From Plutella xylostella (taxonomy: Eukaryota > Arthropoda > Insecta > Lepidoptera > Plutellidae), in contig NC_064004.1 in assembly GCF_932276165.1 (NCBI RefSeq), forward strand, positions 1,622,001-1,686,000: a DNA stretch of 64,000 bases. The letters run 5' to 3'. A program made the position numbers and the translations under genes. Below, piece by piece: positions 35,601 through 48,800 of this stretch. The first letter of the stretch is position 1; the number at the start of each line of letters is the position of its first letter. The notes beneath the pieces are model-generated. The model made no database searches. It saw nothing but the letters and a program-made list of their open reading frames with translations, and had not been told where the DNA came from.

Positions 35601-38600
35601 GGAGCAGCAGGCATGTCACAATGTCTGAAACAGGATGGGATTTTGATGCACCTAGCAAAACATTGAATAAAAACAATTATAAAACATCAAAAGTCACCAG
35701 ATTTGCATCATGGAACGTGAGAACCATGCTACTTGGAATTTCTAATTCGACGCCCTCAAGCACCGACGATATACCCGAGCTCAGGAAAACCACCATCATA
35801 GACAGAGAACTTCTCCGCCTCCGTGTCGATGTAGCCGCACTGCAGGAAACTCGTCTCTTGGACGAAGGCAGTCTTCGTGAAGACAATTACACCTTCTTCT
35901 GGAAAGGGAAGGATGACGGTGAAAGACGAGAACATGGTGTTGGGTTTGCTGTTCACAACTCCTTACTTCGTTGCACAGAAACACCTATATGTGTGTCTGA
36001 ACGTATAATGGTTCTAAGATTAATGTCAGAGTCAGGCCCTATCTCTCTTGTGTCAGCTTATGCTCCAACTCTAAAAGCTTCTGATGACGTAAAAGACAAA
36101 TTCTATGAAGATCTACGGGAATGTCTGGAAAAAGTTCGTGCATCTGATAAACTTTTGCTACTCGGCGACTTTAATGCAAGGGTGGGAAACAAATCTGACA
36201 ACTGGCCAGAATGCATAGGACATCATGGAATTGGCAACATTAACGATAACGGTCAACGCCTTCTGGAGCTTTGTGCATCTCTCTCTCTTTGCATAACGAA
36301 CACCTACTTTCAGAACAAAAGTATTCACAAAGTGTCATGGAAACACCCACGCTCAGGTCATTGGCACCAGATCGATTTTATTATAACTAAGAGGACTGAC
36401 CTACGCGATATCCTAAATTCCCGTACCTATCACAGCGCAGACTGCAACACAGACCATTCCTTAATCATGGCCAAAACCCGCCTTACACCAAAGAAAATTC
36501 ATTCTGCTAGAAAAGCTCCTCGAAAAGTTGCACTGAACACCGCAGCTATGCAGGATAAGGCTCTATATAAAGATCTGGAAAAGCTGATTGAGGAAAAACT
36601 TAGCAAGGAATCTTTGGAACAAACCACTAGTGCCGAAGATATGTGGCAGCTAGTGAAGAAGGAAATAACACAAACAGCTGAAAAGGTATTCGGCAAAAAA
36701 GAAAGGACTGTTCGTGACTGGTTCGCTGACTACGAACACATTCTGCTTCCTGTTATTGAGAAAAAACGAATAGCTCACACTAATCTCCTTAACAACCACA
36801 GGGATCCTGCCAAGACACATGCATACAAGGCAGCCAAAGCAGAAGTACAACGCGTCAGTCGCAGTTGCGCTAATGAATATTGGGTAAAGCTGTGCCAGTC
36901 AATACAACAGTGTAAGGATGTAGGTGACTTCAAGGGTATGTACCAGGGAATAAAGTCTGCAATCGGCCCGACTAAAAGAAAACGTGCCGCAATAAAAGAT
37001 CTTGATGGAAATCCGATTGCCGACAAAAGAGAAGAGCTTTCAAGATGGGCACAGCACTACACGAACCTGTACTCTCAAGAAGTTGCTATACGCCCCGATG
37101 CACTAGCTAATCTAACTCCTCGAACCGTGGCGACGGAACTTGACGTCCCCCCTAAAGGTGATGAATTCATTAAAGCGCTCCAAAGCCTAAAACTAGGTAA
37201 AAGCACGGGTTCTGACAATTTGCCCGCTGAACTGATAAGGCTCGGCTGTGTTTCTTCGCCCCTGTATGCACTCTTACTGCGTTGTTGGGATGAAGGAACT
37301 GTGCCTCAAGAAATGAGAGACGCTGACATAGTCACCTTGTATAAAGGTAAAGGAGATAGAGGCGATTGTAACAGCTACAGAGGAATATCCCTGTTAAGTA
37401 TTGTAGGAAAGGCATTTGCGAAAGTTGTTTTACGAAGGCTGGAAACTTTGGCCTCCCAGATATACCCGGAATCACAATGTGGGTTTAGGGCAGGCCGTTC
37501 GACCAATGACATGATATTTACCCTTCGGCAACTTCAAGAAAAGAGTCGCGAACATTGTCTCCCTCTTTACATGGCCTTTGTCGACCTCAACAAGGCATTT
37601 GACACTGTGAGTAGAGAGGGGCTGTACGAAGTGCTGAGTAAGATTGGATGCCCTCCAAAACTTCTATCCATCATCAGGTCCTTCCACGATACCATGAATG
37701 GGTCAGTAATATTTGATGGTGAAAAATCTAAACCTTTCGCCGTTAACCGTGGAGTCAGACAAGGCTGCGTGCTAGCACCTACCCTCTTCGGGATCTTCTT
37801 CTCTGCACTGCTTCTGACTGCTTTTGAAAACTGCGACGTCGGAGTACATCTGCATACAAGAAAGGACGGAAGGCTATTCAACATCAGTCTCCTAAAGTCA
37901 AAACGAAAGCGTCAAGATTTGATTGCTAGAGAACTCCTTTATGCAGATGATGCTGCACTAGTTGCTAACTCGGAAAGCGAACTCCAGGAATTAGTGACGA
38001 GATTCGGCAATGCATGTCATATGTTCTCTATGAGTGTCAACACCAAGAAGACTGTAATCATGGTGCAGGGCGTTGACCAGCCTCCAAAAATTTCACTCGA
38101 CGGTGCTGTCCTAGAAGTTGTGGATCATTTTTGCTACCTTGGCTCAACCACCACGTCCTCGCTATCAAACGACAGAGAAATAGATACTCGGATTGGCAAA
38201 GCGTCAACTACTTTTGGAAGGCTCTTTGCACGCGTTTGGAGAAACCGAAAGCTAACTACGAACACCAAAGTCCTCGTATACCAGACCTGCGTCCTGAGTA
38301 TATTGTTGTACGCTTCGGAAACGTGGACTTCATATGCGAAACAAGAACGCAAACTTAACGCCTTTCATATGCGATGCCTGAGGACTATTCTTGGAGTCAC
38401 ATGGAAGGACAAAATGAGCAACGAGGCAGTTCTCACAATGACACATTGCTGCAGCATAACTGCCATGCTAAAGCAGAGAAGGCTTCGTTGGCTTGGTCAC
38501 GTTCATCGGATGGCCCCTGAGAGACTGCCACGCCAAGTCATGTTGAGTGAAATAGCTGATGTAAAGAGACCTGTTGGGCGCCCAATTCTCAGATTTAAGG

Positions 38601-41600
38601 ATGCTTGCAAGCGGGACATGAACAGCTTCGGTATTCAGATAGACGGTTGGGAAGAACGCGCTGACATGAGACCTGAGTGGCGCCATGACGTTAAAGTTGG
38701 AATGTCAAAACACGACGAAGACTGGCTAGATAATCTTAAGCAGAAAAAACTTCGTCGTGATCTACCACCTCCCATACATTCATGTTTTGTTTGCGATCGA
38801 TGCGGAAAGAAATGCCGTGCCGCTATAGGCTTGTACAGCCATCAACGGCGATGCGGCAACCCATAAACCTACGAGTGCTGCAACTACCATCTACAACAGA
38901 TGCTGTGGCCAATGATGATTTATTAGTCTGAATATAATATCCACCCATACCCTTGACTGTTTTTCTTATAGTAGGTAGGTTTACGTAAGGATATGGTATA
39001 GGAGATGTAAACAAATATAAAATAAGTGCTAAATGATTACCTAACTGTTTTTTTAAGTTGTTTAAGTTTTTAAAGTCACTACTTAATTTAAGTTCATATT
39101 TTGTGCACCTGTATTGTATGTTAAATTAAGGAAAATTTGTTATTGGCCTTACTATTTATACATTTATCTTGTAACTGCATATATAACGCTGTTAATTTTC
39201 TAAAAAATAAATAAAATAAATAAATAGATATTGAAGAATAGGGTGACCAATTATTTTTTCTTTTAACGTTTCGAAAGACTTTTGACAGTTGTCATCCCAC
39301 TCGAATACGGCATTTTTCTTACACATTTTATTTAAGTGATATGCTATTTCCGCGAAATTAGGAATAAATTTTCGATAATAGTTGACGAACGCCACAAATC
39401 TCTTTACTTCATCCGTGTTTTTAGGAATTGGGTAGTTTTTTACAACTGTAATTTTATTAGGATCTGGTAAAATTCCATCAGCTGATACAACATGGCCTAA
39501 ATAAAGTATCTCCTTTTTTAGAAAAGTACATTTTGATGGGTTTAATTTAAGGTTCACTTTTCGCAGTCTTTCAAAAATTGCCTGTAAATTTTTATTATGG
39601 TGTTCTAAATTTTTCCCGAAACAAATTAAATCATCCAAATATATTAGACATTTTTCGTAAGAAAGACCAGACATAGCTATAGACATCATTCTGGAAAATG
39701 AACTGGGACTTGTCTTAAGACCCATGGGCATCCTAGTCATTTGATACTGCCCAGAGTCGAATGCGGTGTACTTACGACTGTTTGGATCTAGCTCAACATT
39801 ATAATAACTTTGATATAGGTCTAAATGAGAAAAGTATATACTTCCGGATAAAGAATCGAGTATTTCTACAATATTCGGAAGCGGAAATTTATCGTCTTTT
39901 ATGCAGTTGTTCAATTTTCGGTAATCTATCACCAATCTCAATTTCTTTTCACCATTGACGTCGGTTTTTTTAGGAACCAAAAGTACCGGACTTGACCACT
40001 CACTCTGACTGGGTTCAATAATTCCTTGTTTCAGCATTTCATCAATTTGTTTTTGTTTTTCAGCTTTTTGTGAATATGGTAATCTATACGGCTTAGAATA
40101 AACGGTATCAGTGCCCGGTTTCAAGTGAATAGTATGTTTATAAATTGGAGTCGTAGTTAATTTATCGCCATTTAAAAAAAATACGTCCGAATATTTTGCA
40201 CATACATTTTCTATGGAGGCTTGTTCCTCTTTATTTAGGTAATTTAATTTTAATGATGAAAATAATTGTTTTACGCGATTTGCATCAATTTTATTTTCAT
40301 TAAGAATACAAATGTCGTAATCACAAGCCTTTTGTATACGCGGTTTAATTTCATTTAAGGTCAAGTTATTTTCAGTCGTGTTTAAAATTTGGATCGGTAT
40401 TTGACCGTCAATTGGGGCAACTAGAGAACTAGCAATAAACACCCCTTCCTGAATCTCACTAGCACAAACCAAGCATTCTTCTTTCATATCAATTTTAAGG
40501 AAATGTATAGATTCTGACCTCGCTGGAATATTAAAGTTATTTTGAGTTGAAGAATCATTATTCATTATAAGTGGAATGTTGAACATACTTGAATTGTTTT
40601 GAAATGAGATGTATTTATCTTTGAAATTTAAAACAGCCTTATACTTATTCAGAAAGTCCTGTCCTATTATGCCGTTAGCCTTACAAGGCAGTGTCTCAAA
40701 TACATAAAACACATGCGTCAAAACTTGATCATCGATACGCAGCGGTAAGTAAATATATCCCATAGCCTGGACTTTGCCACCTACACCATTTATGACGATG
40801 CTACCTTTATGGATTGGGAGATTATGTTCTCTGACATGTTTATATTTTATTGCCGATATGGAGGCGCCTGTATCTAACAGCCAAGTATAAACATAGTTTT
40901 GGTTAGTGGATAAATTTATATGACAGTTGTCGTTGCACACATATATATGGTGATTAGTCACGAAAAAACTGGTTTTCTGGAATGCATTTGGAATTGTTGT
41001 CTGACTCTAAGACATGAATCTGCTCCGGGCGGCGTCCCCTGTTAAAGTAATTATTGGAATTACCTGTGTATCTGCCTCTCCGGGGTCGCATGTAGCCTCG
41101 TCCCGACGGTTGTCCTCGCCATCCTCTGCCAGATGAGGTATTAGCATAGCCACGACCTCGATTGGAGTACGCACCTCTTTGTTGATAACTCGACGACGAG
41201 AATGGAGCACCCCTTTGGTTACGGAATGTCCTGGCTCTGAAATTACGGTTATTATTATTTCTCTGTATGGTAAAAAGTTCAGTTGCCTGTGTCGATGGAG
41301 CATCCTCATCAACTGCCGCTTGTATGGCATCCTTTAAAGATGTGTAGTTTCTAGCAGTAATAACAGTACCTAACCTGCGACTACGCAAACCTTCTGCAAA
41401 TTGTTTTATCGCTTGACGTTCGTTCAGTGGCTTTAAAACATCAAAGCTGTTTGAGTTATTTTCTGATTGAGAAATTGTTAGATCTACAAACATTTCTGAT
41501 AGTTTTTTACCAAACTCATCAATACTTAAATCATTTTGTTTCAAAGTCATCATTTGTTTTTGAATAGCACTTGCGGACTTCTTAGGAAGTAGCCTTTCCT

Positions 41601-44600
41601 TCATATCTTTCAGTAAATCGGATACAGTATCATAATTCTGTTCCAATTTCAGCTTCGCACTTTGGGAAAGTCGGCTTTTTAGTATAAAAGCAATGAAATT
41701 ATTATTCGACTCTTTTTTCAAAACAGAATTATAATATTCTACCCCGTCTATTAACTGTTTTGTGTTAGAAAGTTCGTCTGTCATAACAGGTAATAAATTC
41801 AGAGCTACCTTTAAATCAAAATCCATTTTTCCACTTGTTTCGTTTTCTTTTTTACACAATAATATAATTTCTTTATATATTTTTTCAAATTTATCAGTAT
41901 CCCTATATATATTTCTTAAGGTTTCCTCGTCACTTACGACATTTAAGGCACAACTTATTTCATGTAACAAAGCTTCAAACTCTGATTTTAACACATTTGC
42001 CTCAGCTATTTTTTTTTCTAAAATTTCTCCTCTCCTTCTAGTTGATCCTATCTTTACTAAATATGTTTTAACTTTTAATAAATCTTCTATGAATTGTTTA
42101 ATACCTTCCATAACATAATAATGCAAAATAATAAGAATACCTTACCCTTAACAGTTACAATGATACATAGTATTGAGTAATATGATACGCGACGATAATA
42201 ATTGTCCCGATAGATTTTTATTTTAACGCACTTGGTACTCACTGCACTTTAGAGGCCATATTTTTAATCACTTTTTCTCACTATATCACTGTTTTACGAA
42301 GTGCTGCCGCTTGTAGTCGTCATCATCACCAGCGCCCATGCCAGTGCCCGAAGTGGTTCGCCGCAGTCTCATGCTCTGCGCCGCCGCACGCCGCTCTATC
42401 TTCTTGTTACAGCTTATATTGATATATCGGCCCAGAAAAAACAATATCACAATAGCCAGCATCAACAGCAGCAGGAACATATACCAGTTCATGTGATTCA
42501 AGTGACCGAGAATATTATTTGATTCTTGGTTCAAGGAATTTTTCAGCCCAACTTGTGTCATGAAGTTATTATTTTCTTGGCGCGGAGGGGGCACGGAATT
42601 ACACATTTTAGTAATTTTTACACAACACCAACAGTTTTAGAGGTCCTTGCGCGCGCGACACGACGGTATAATATATTATGCGATGCATTTTGTCACACAT
42701 ATTTTGCACGCGATACCCGAAACGCTGCCAAACATGGCAGGGTCGCCATGTAAGGGATGGCTTAGGCGAGACAAGTGAAACACGCGACTGTCCAGTAAAT
42801 ACTCATTTATTTAATAATAAGTTGAGACTTATATTAACTCTGTACCCTACGTCACTACCTGAGTACATATCATCCCTACAGGGGCATCGCATGCTGACAA
42901 CCAGCGGTCACTTGGGACGTTAAGGCTATTGGGGAAGTCCACAGAGTCTTTGTTACTTTCTACCCGCTGTTACTTTTGTCCCCGGTCTCCCCTACACTTG
43001 AAAAAGTGTAACTACTTAAAAAAACTGCGTCTAGTATTGGCTAGTCTGATTCGGAATGCGCCTAGAACAGAAAACCTTACAAATGGCGCCAAATTTGAAC
43101 ACAAACTGAATATTCGCATTCGCATTCGCATTCGCGAATATCGATATCAGATATTCGCATTCGCATTCGCATTCGCGAATGTTCAAAAACACACATTCGT
43201 TACATCACTAACGTGTATACTTACTTAATTCAAATTTAATGTTTCTTCTCAGCTAAATATTATTTCAAGTTATTTTCCTCAAACCAACCTTGTTTATATT
43301 TATATCTACCTACTTGACTCTTGCCTCGGTGATACCAAAAGGAAAATAAAATACAAATTGGTATTCCCGATTATTTTATGGATGCCATTAATCTTACAAA
43401 AATATGTACTTAAGTATATTAATAATATGTATTGCTAGCATAACGGTAGCGTTAGGTATACTTAGTTATATGCACTAGGTTTGTGCTAGATGTCGTCATA
43501 GGTATTTCCCGATAACTTTCTTTAAGTAGGTACATATACCTAACGTTTCGACTACTATTAGTCTAAAGTTATTCTGATTAAATTAAGTTATGATATTCTA
43601 AGCTAACTAGCAACCATTACTTAATTTCATTTAATATATTTTCAGGTATAAATTAAGTTTAGGTTTTTCAGTGCTCCTCACCAGTGCAATTCTAGTCACA
43701 GTGGAAGCGGCTTCACTCACTAATGATGTGAAACCTGATGTTGCAGTCAGAAGTAATCCAGGTAAACCATTTCATCCTCATCATCATCATCATCCAGTAA
43801 TCATCCACTGCTGGACATGGCCTCACCTCTGGAACTCCACAACACTTTGCCCTTTCCTCAATACCTACCTCAAAGACTACCGGCTATAAGTACCTGTCTT
43901 AATTCTTCGATGCAGCGGTTTAAAGGACGTTTCACGCTACGTTTACCATCAGATTTCAAAATTAGTTAGAAGTTCATCTTTTGGACATAGGCTAACTATT
44001 AGGTACCTCGAGGACCGCTTTGCACATAATATTTGACCCTCCCCATCCAGCGAGCTGGAGGGTTATGTAGAAACAAAAGTTACACCTCTTTCGGCTTACT
44101 ATGTCACTGTGACTACACCCGTAGTATGTATAAGTTAGGTACTTATAACAGTTGATACATCACCCAAAGGAACGCAACCTCCTCCTGTAAATTGCGATTG
44201 TCTTGACAGCTACTAGAAGTCTTGTAAGTATCTTGATCTTCCAGGTATAAAAGAGCCGCCAGTGGTAGCCTCAGGGCCCAATCTGTGCGGCTACAGCAAC
44301 CTCGGGGATCTGGACTCCATCCGGGACCGGGTGCAGGAGAAGGAGCATGCCGACTTCCTGGAGTATCCCTGGATGATCGCGCTGTTAAGGTTGGTGATCA
44401 GTATTTGTGTAGAAGCTATGGTGGGCTGGTTTTTAAGTGGGGAATTTAGCCGATGTAGATAGCACCTGAATAGATACTTTGTCCTCCACCTTCCTCATCG
44501 AGATACCTACTACTACCGGCTATGTGTAAGATTGTCGATCCAGCGGGCTATCATACTCAACTAGGTATATACCTATGTATACCCTATCTACTTATTCTAG

Positions 44601-45810
44601 TCGGCTGAAGTACGTTCTTGGCTATTTACGGTACGGTTTGTCTCATGGCACCCCAGAGGTCTCCAGTAACTAACTAGGTACTTCTGGTCTCAATTCAGCT
44701 GAGTCCATAGGCTCGGATCTCTGTTTCAACGCTTCGGCGCTACTTTCAAGATTAATTACCTATCCTATAACCTCAGAGATATATCAACTTGACTAAGTAT
44801 AACCTTTATTAGTTAGTTCCTCTTTGCCGATCACCACCCCACACTGACGATCCCCTGACACTTCCAGGAGGTCACTAAACAGCTCAGCCTGGTCTCACGC
44901 CGGCTACCTCGGCGGAGGCACGCTCATCCACCCTCGCGTGGTGCTGACTGCCGCACACAAGGTCCATGGACTGAAGGCTGAAGACGTAAGTTTATTATTA
45001 TATTATTCAATAATTTAAATCTTATTTTATCGTATCGGTTATAAACCATAGAAATAACACACACACACTCACGCCTTGTACTAATGTACTCCCTTGCGGG
45101 GTAGGCAGAGGTGCATTGCTGCACCCACTTTTCGCCAGAGTGTTATGTTAGTCCCAATGTAATAGGGGGCGGGCCTATTGCCATTTTACGGGCACATCCA
45201 AGACCCGAGAACAAATATCTGTGTTTAAACAAATATCTGCCCCAGCCGGGAATCGAACCCGGGACCTTCGGCTCAGTAGTCAGTTTATATAAGTAAACTG
45301 TAGAATTCTGGACTAGAGTTTATCATCGTGGTGGTAGTACGGACCTCACCGAGTCCTCAGTAGTAGCGGACGCTAATTTTAGTAGGTACTGATATATTAC
45401 ACCTACCGAGTAGATTGGCGAGACAGTATCCTCGGCCGATCCTCAACCAATGAACGGCTTGCAATTGACCGAGTGCTCGGCCGATGACACTGTCTCGCCA
45501 CTCTATACTCGGTAGGTATACTCAGGGTATAACCAGTAGTGTCGCAGTCGGGTTCCGCTCATCTGGCATAATCTTTATTGACCAAAACTGATTTCGCATA
45601 ACTCGTATGGTCTAAACTTTTTTGGCCGAACCATCACTTTGCCAAGACTTTTGTGGCATAAGGCTCGTTTCGTCTAAAACTCTTTAGGCACAATCTTTAA
45701 ACACCTAAGTTTCGTTTGCTCAAATTTATGTTCGTCTATACCTATGTATAATCTTGTTTCTCCTAATGTTATCTTAATCCTAACTAATATTATAAATGCG
45801 AAAGTAACTG

Positions 45811-45853
<43 letters not shown>

Positions 45854-48800
45854 TACTCTTTCACGCCAAAACTACTGAACGGATTTGAATGAAATTTGGT
45901 ATACATACGGTCTAGACCCTGGGAAAGAACATAGGCTACTTTTTATCCCGGAATTCCCACGGGAAAACTTTTTAAGGCGAAGCGAAGCGCGCGGGAACAG
46001 CTAGTAAATAATATATTAAGTATGTAGTAAATGTACAAATTGTGGTATTTTTCTCCTACATCCCGAAAATCACGATATTGTATGATCAAAAAATCGAAAG
46101 TTAACGACCATTATAATTATTACAAACCCCATGAGATCGAAACCTAAAAATAGGTGCGACGACGAGCAAAGCGAGGAGGAGCGTGTTAGGTGCACATGTT
46201 CATCAAAACCAAAGCGGAGCGCAGCGAAGCGGAGCGGAGCGTTTTCCAAACAGCGGAAACAATACAAGGCACCAGTTTGCGCTAAGTAGGGAGACGCTCC
46301 GTCAAAGTTAAAGCCAAACGAATATTATTACTTTGTATAAACCTATGCCATAGCATTATTAGGCTATTCAAGATTTGGCCATACCATTATTAGGCTAAAC
46401 AATGTTATGCGAAATAACATTTTACTAAACGAGATTTATGCCATACGATTTTCGGCGTAACGAGACTTTGACCAAACGTTACTATGCAATACGAGATTAG
46501 GCAAAAAAATCTTATGCCAAAAAAGGTAGAACCGTCGCAGTCGCTTGGCATGATCACCTGCAGAACCGCTATGTCTCTTTACACCTTTATGATTATATTT
46601 TGTGTCTTGTTTTAGATGAAATGTCGCGCCGGCGAGTGGGACACGCTGAACACGGATGAGATTTACGGACATCAGGAGCAGAATGTAGCCAAGATCGTGA
46701 GGCACCCGGACTTTTACTATGGTGAGATAAAGTTAAACATAAATACTTATACCTTTACTTGACACACTGACATCAACAAAAATAGAGAAAATAATTAATA
46801 CAAAGCAAACAATAATACAATGGGTTAATCTGTATCTGTAAGCTGTATCGCTACCAGACGCAACAGTGGCAGCGATACCGCTTGGATATAGTAAAGATAA
46901 GCGTCCGCCGTTGGGTGTCATACGTACGATACCGATAGGTGGACTTATGGTGTGGGCTTAGGTACCATAAGAGCGATGCCAAACTGCTTGCGTTGCTTTA
47001 GCGCTGCATCGACTTACGGACAGCAACACAACGCATCGCGTCGTGAATGTAGATCTGCTGGAGCATCTCCAGGGATAAGTCGCGTTTACTTGTCTAAGCA
47101 CATCTCTCAGCTTACGCGATAATACTTACATCAAAAGTGCTGTCACGGAGAACATCGGATAATCTAAATCTTCAACTAAAGTGCCGTCGTGGTGAACATC
47201 AGAAAAAAAACACCCCCCAAAACTCCAACTAAATTCAACCTATTCAATTCCAGACTCGATCCTCAACAGCGTGGCTCTCTTGTTCCTGGTGGCTCCGTTC
47301 CGCCAGGCGCCCAACGTGGGGCTCGCGTGTCTGGGGCCCCAGCTGCCGCCCGCCGGCACTGTGTTAGTGGTTTTACAGCTTTTTATGAAATAAAAATAGA
47401 GTGTGTTCCAAAAGTAGTATAGCAAGTCGAATAGTTAATGTTAGTTAGCTAAAGTTCATTATGTTCTAACTATCTGTTATTTTGAATATAATGATTATTC
47501 TTCTAACTCCACGAGGAGCATAGGGCCTCCACAGTTCTTCTCCAGACGTTTTTGTGTGGGCTCTTTCCTTGGCTTCTTTGGGAGATTCCAACGTCATTCA
47601 GGCCCTGTAGCACAGGGAACTAATAAGATAGTGTGACAAGAATTCTCCCTCGCGCCCGCTCTTGAGGCTGCGCGATATGAGTGAGCGTGATGCAAAACTC
47701 TTGTCACGTCTTAAATAATGCGCCCCGTAGATACTAGCCCTTTGGTCTCTGAGGATGGATCTCCTCCAAGTTATTACAGGTCACCCTTTTCACCCGGTAT
47801 GAATATAGTCACCTAATTAAGTAATTCATTCAATTCAATTAGCTTGTTGCTTCCTGCAGATGCTACAGCAGCGGTTGGGGTAAACAGAAGCTGGGGGCCA
47901 AAGACAGTGAGATCGGTGGAATGCTGAAGAAAGTAAGTACTTAATTTACTTATTTTACCGCCTGCAATGGCTAGGCGTTATCTGGATCTCGGTCCATGGG
48001 TCAGAAAACGAGTTACTTATTAGAGTTTTCTGCTGTTTACTTCCAATGTAACTCCCATATTATCGAACCTGCCTATGGTTGCAGTGGCCTAGGTCGGTGC
48101 AGTGGGCTTAATCATCACTGGCTACGTTTTGTTAAATTACTTACGTACGTCATCTGAGTATCTCCGACCTGCCTACCAAGATCATTCAAAAATAGGCGGA
48201 AACGAGATAAAAAATGTGTCTTTTTATGACGATGAAGTCATATTACACCTTTTCTATCATCTCCCCAGGTAGAACTCCCTCTCCTAAGCCGCTCCGAGTG
48301 CCAGGCGCGCCTGCGCAAGACGCGTCTGTCCAACTACTTCACTCTGCACGAGTCACTGATGTGCGCGGGGGGACAGGAGGGGAAGGACACGTGCGCGGGG
48401 GACGGGGGGTCGCCGCTCGTGTGTAATATCGGGGTGAGTACAAAAAACCTGACCCCACTCAGAAGCATTGTTTATATGAGAGGTGGGTCAGGTTTCTCTG
48501 CCCCTGACCGTACCTAGCTAGTAAGAATGAATCTGTGAACCAATAGATGGTGCTAAAGATAATACCCAGGAAACGTATGGAAATCTATCTATTTGTTTGA
48601 GAGGCTACAGCGCGGTATTTACAGGAAGTTAGTTTAAAATAAATTATTCACGCTAACTTTTGCACTGGAGATGCAAATACATTAGTACTTATCGCCATTT
48701 TAAGAATGTTTAGTATTTACCCCGAATTAGAAATGTCAGTGATCCGAACATTAGAAAGCCAAAATATACCACAGATGACAGACATACAGTCATGTTCTTC

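Larger units (their letters stand above)
27530..42880 (-). mobile_element. Ty3/gypsy LTR retrotransposon, mdg1/412-like, interrupted by two LINEs
   Basis: Minus-strand element of about 5.9 kb after subtracting the 9.4 kb LINE insertion. It has 132 bp LTRs differing at one site, a GGGG duplication (27526-27529, 42881-42884), a primer site, a small membrane ORF, gag, and pol in the order protease-RT-RNase H-integrase. That order defines Ty3/gypsy. The insertion within pol is flanked by a target duplication and the frame is in register on its two sides. No envelope frame follows integrase. Confidence 0.92.
26696..42992. mobile_element. TA-flanked TIR element with AAAGTAAC subterminal repeats
   Basis: Terminal inverted repeats GGGGAGACCGGGGACAAAAG at both ends with TA outside (26694-26695, 42993-42994). 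The word AAAGTAAC or its inverse recurs near both ends (for example near 26885, 26920, 27230 and 42965). Its own sequence is 26696-27525 and 42885-42992; the rest is the LTR element. No transposase frame is seen. Confidence 0.8.
25931..43210. mobile_element. hAT-type element (hAT-B) carrying nested elements
   Basis: Same ends as hAT-A (TAGTGATGTAACGAAT inverted), GCGAAT-type arrays inside both ends, and a perfect 8 bp target duplication acgtgtat at 25923-25930 and 43211-43218. Its own sequence is only the outer arms, about 25931-26395 and 42995-43210, which align with the two halves of hAT-A. Everything between entered later. The whole lies in SPH1 intron 1. Confidence 0.9.

Noticed and set aside
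27893..42126. Errantivirus (envelope-bearing gypsy)
   Set aside because: No envelope frame lies between integrase and the 3' LTR; the only membrane ORF is 106 codons and upstream of gag.
48214..48426. Extra ORFs over SPH1 exons 6, 8 and 9
   Set aside because: These are shifted frames over real exons; GC-rich exons stay open in several frames.
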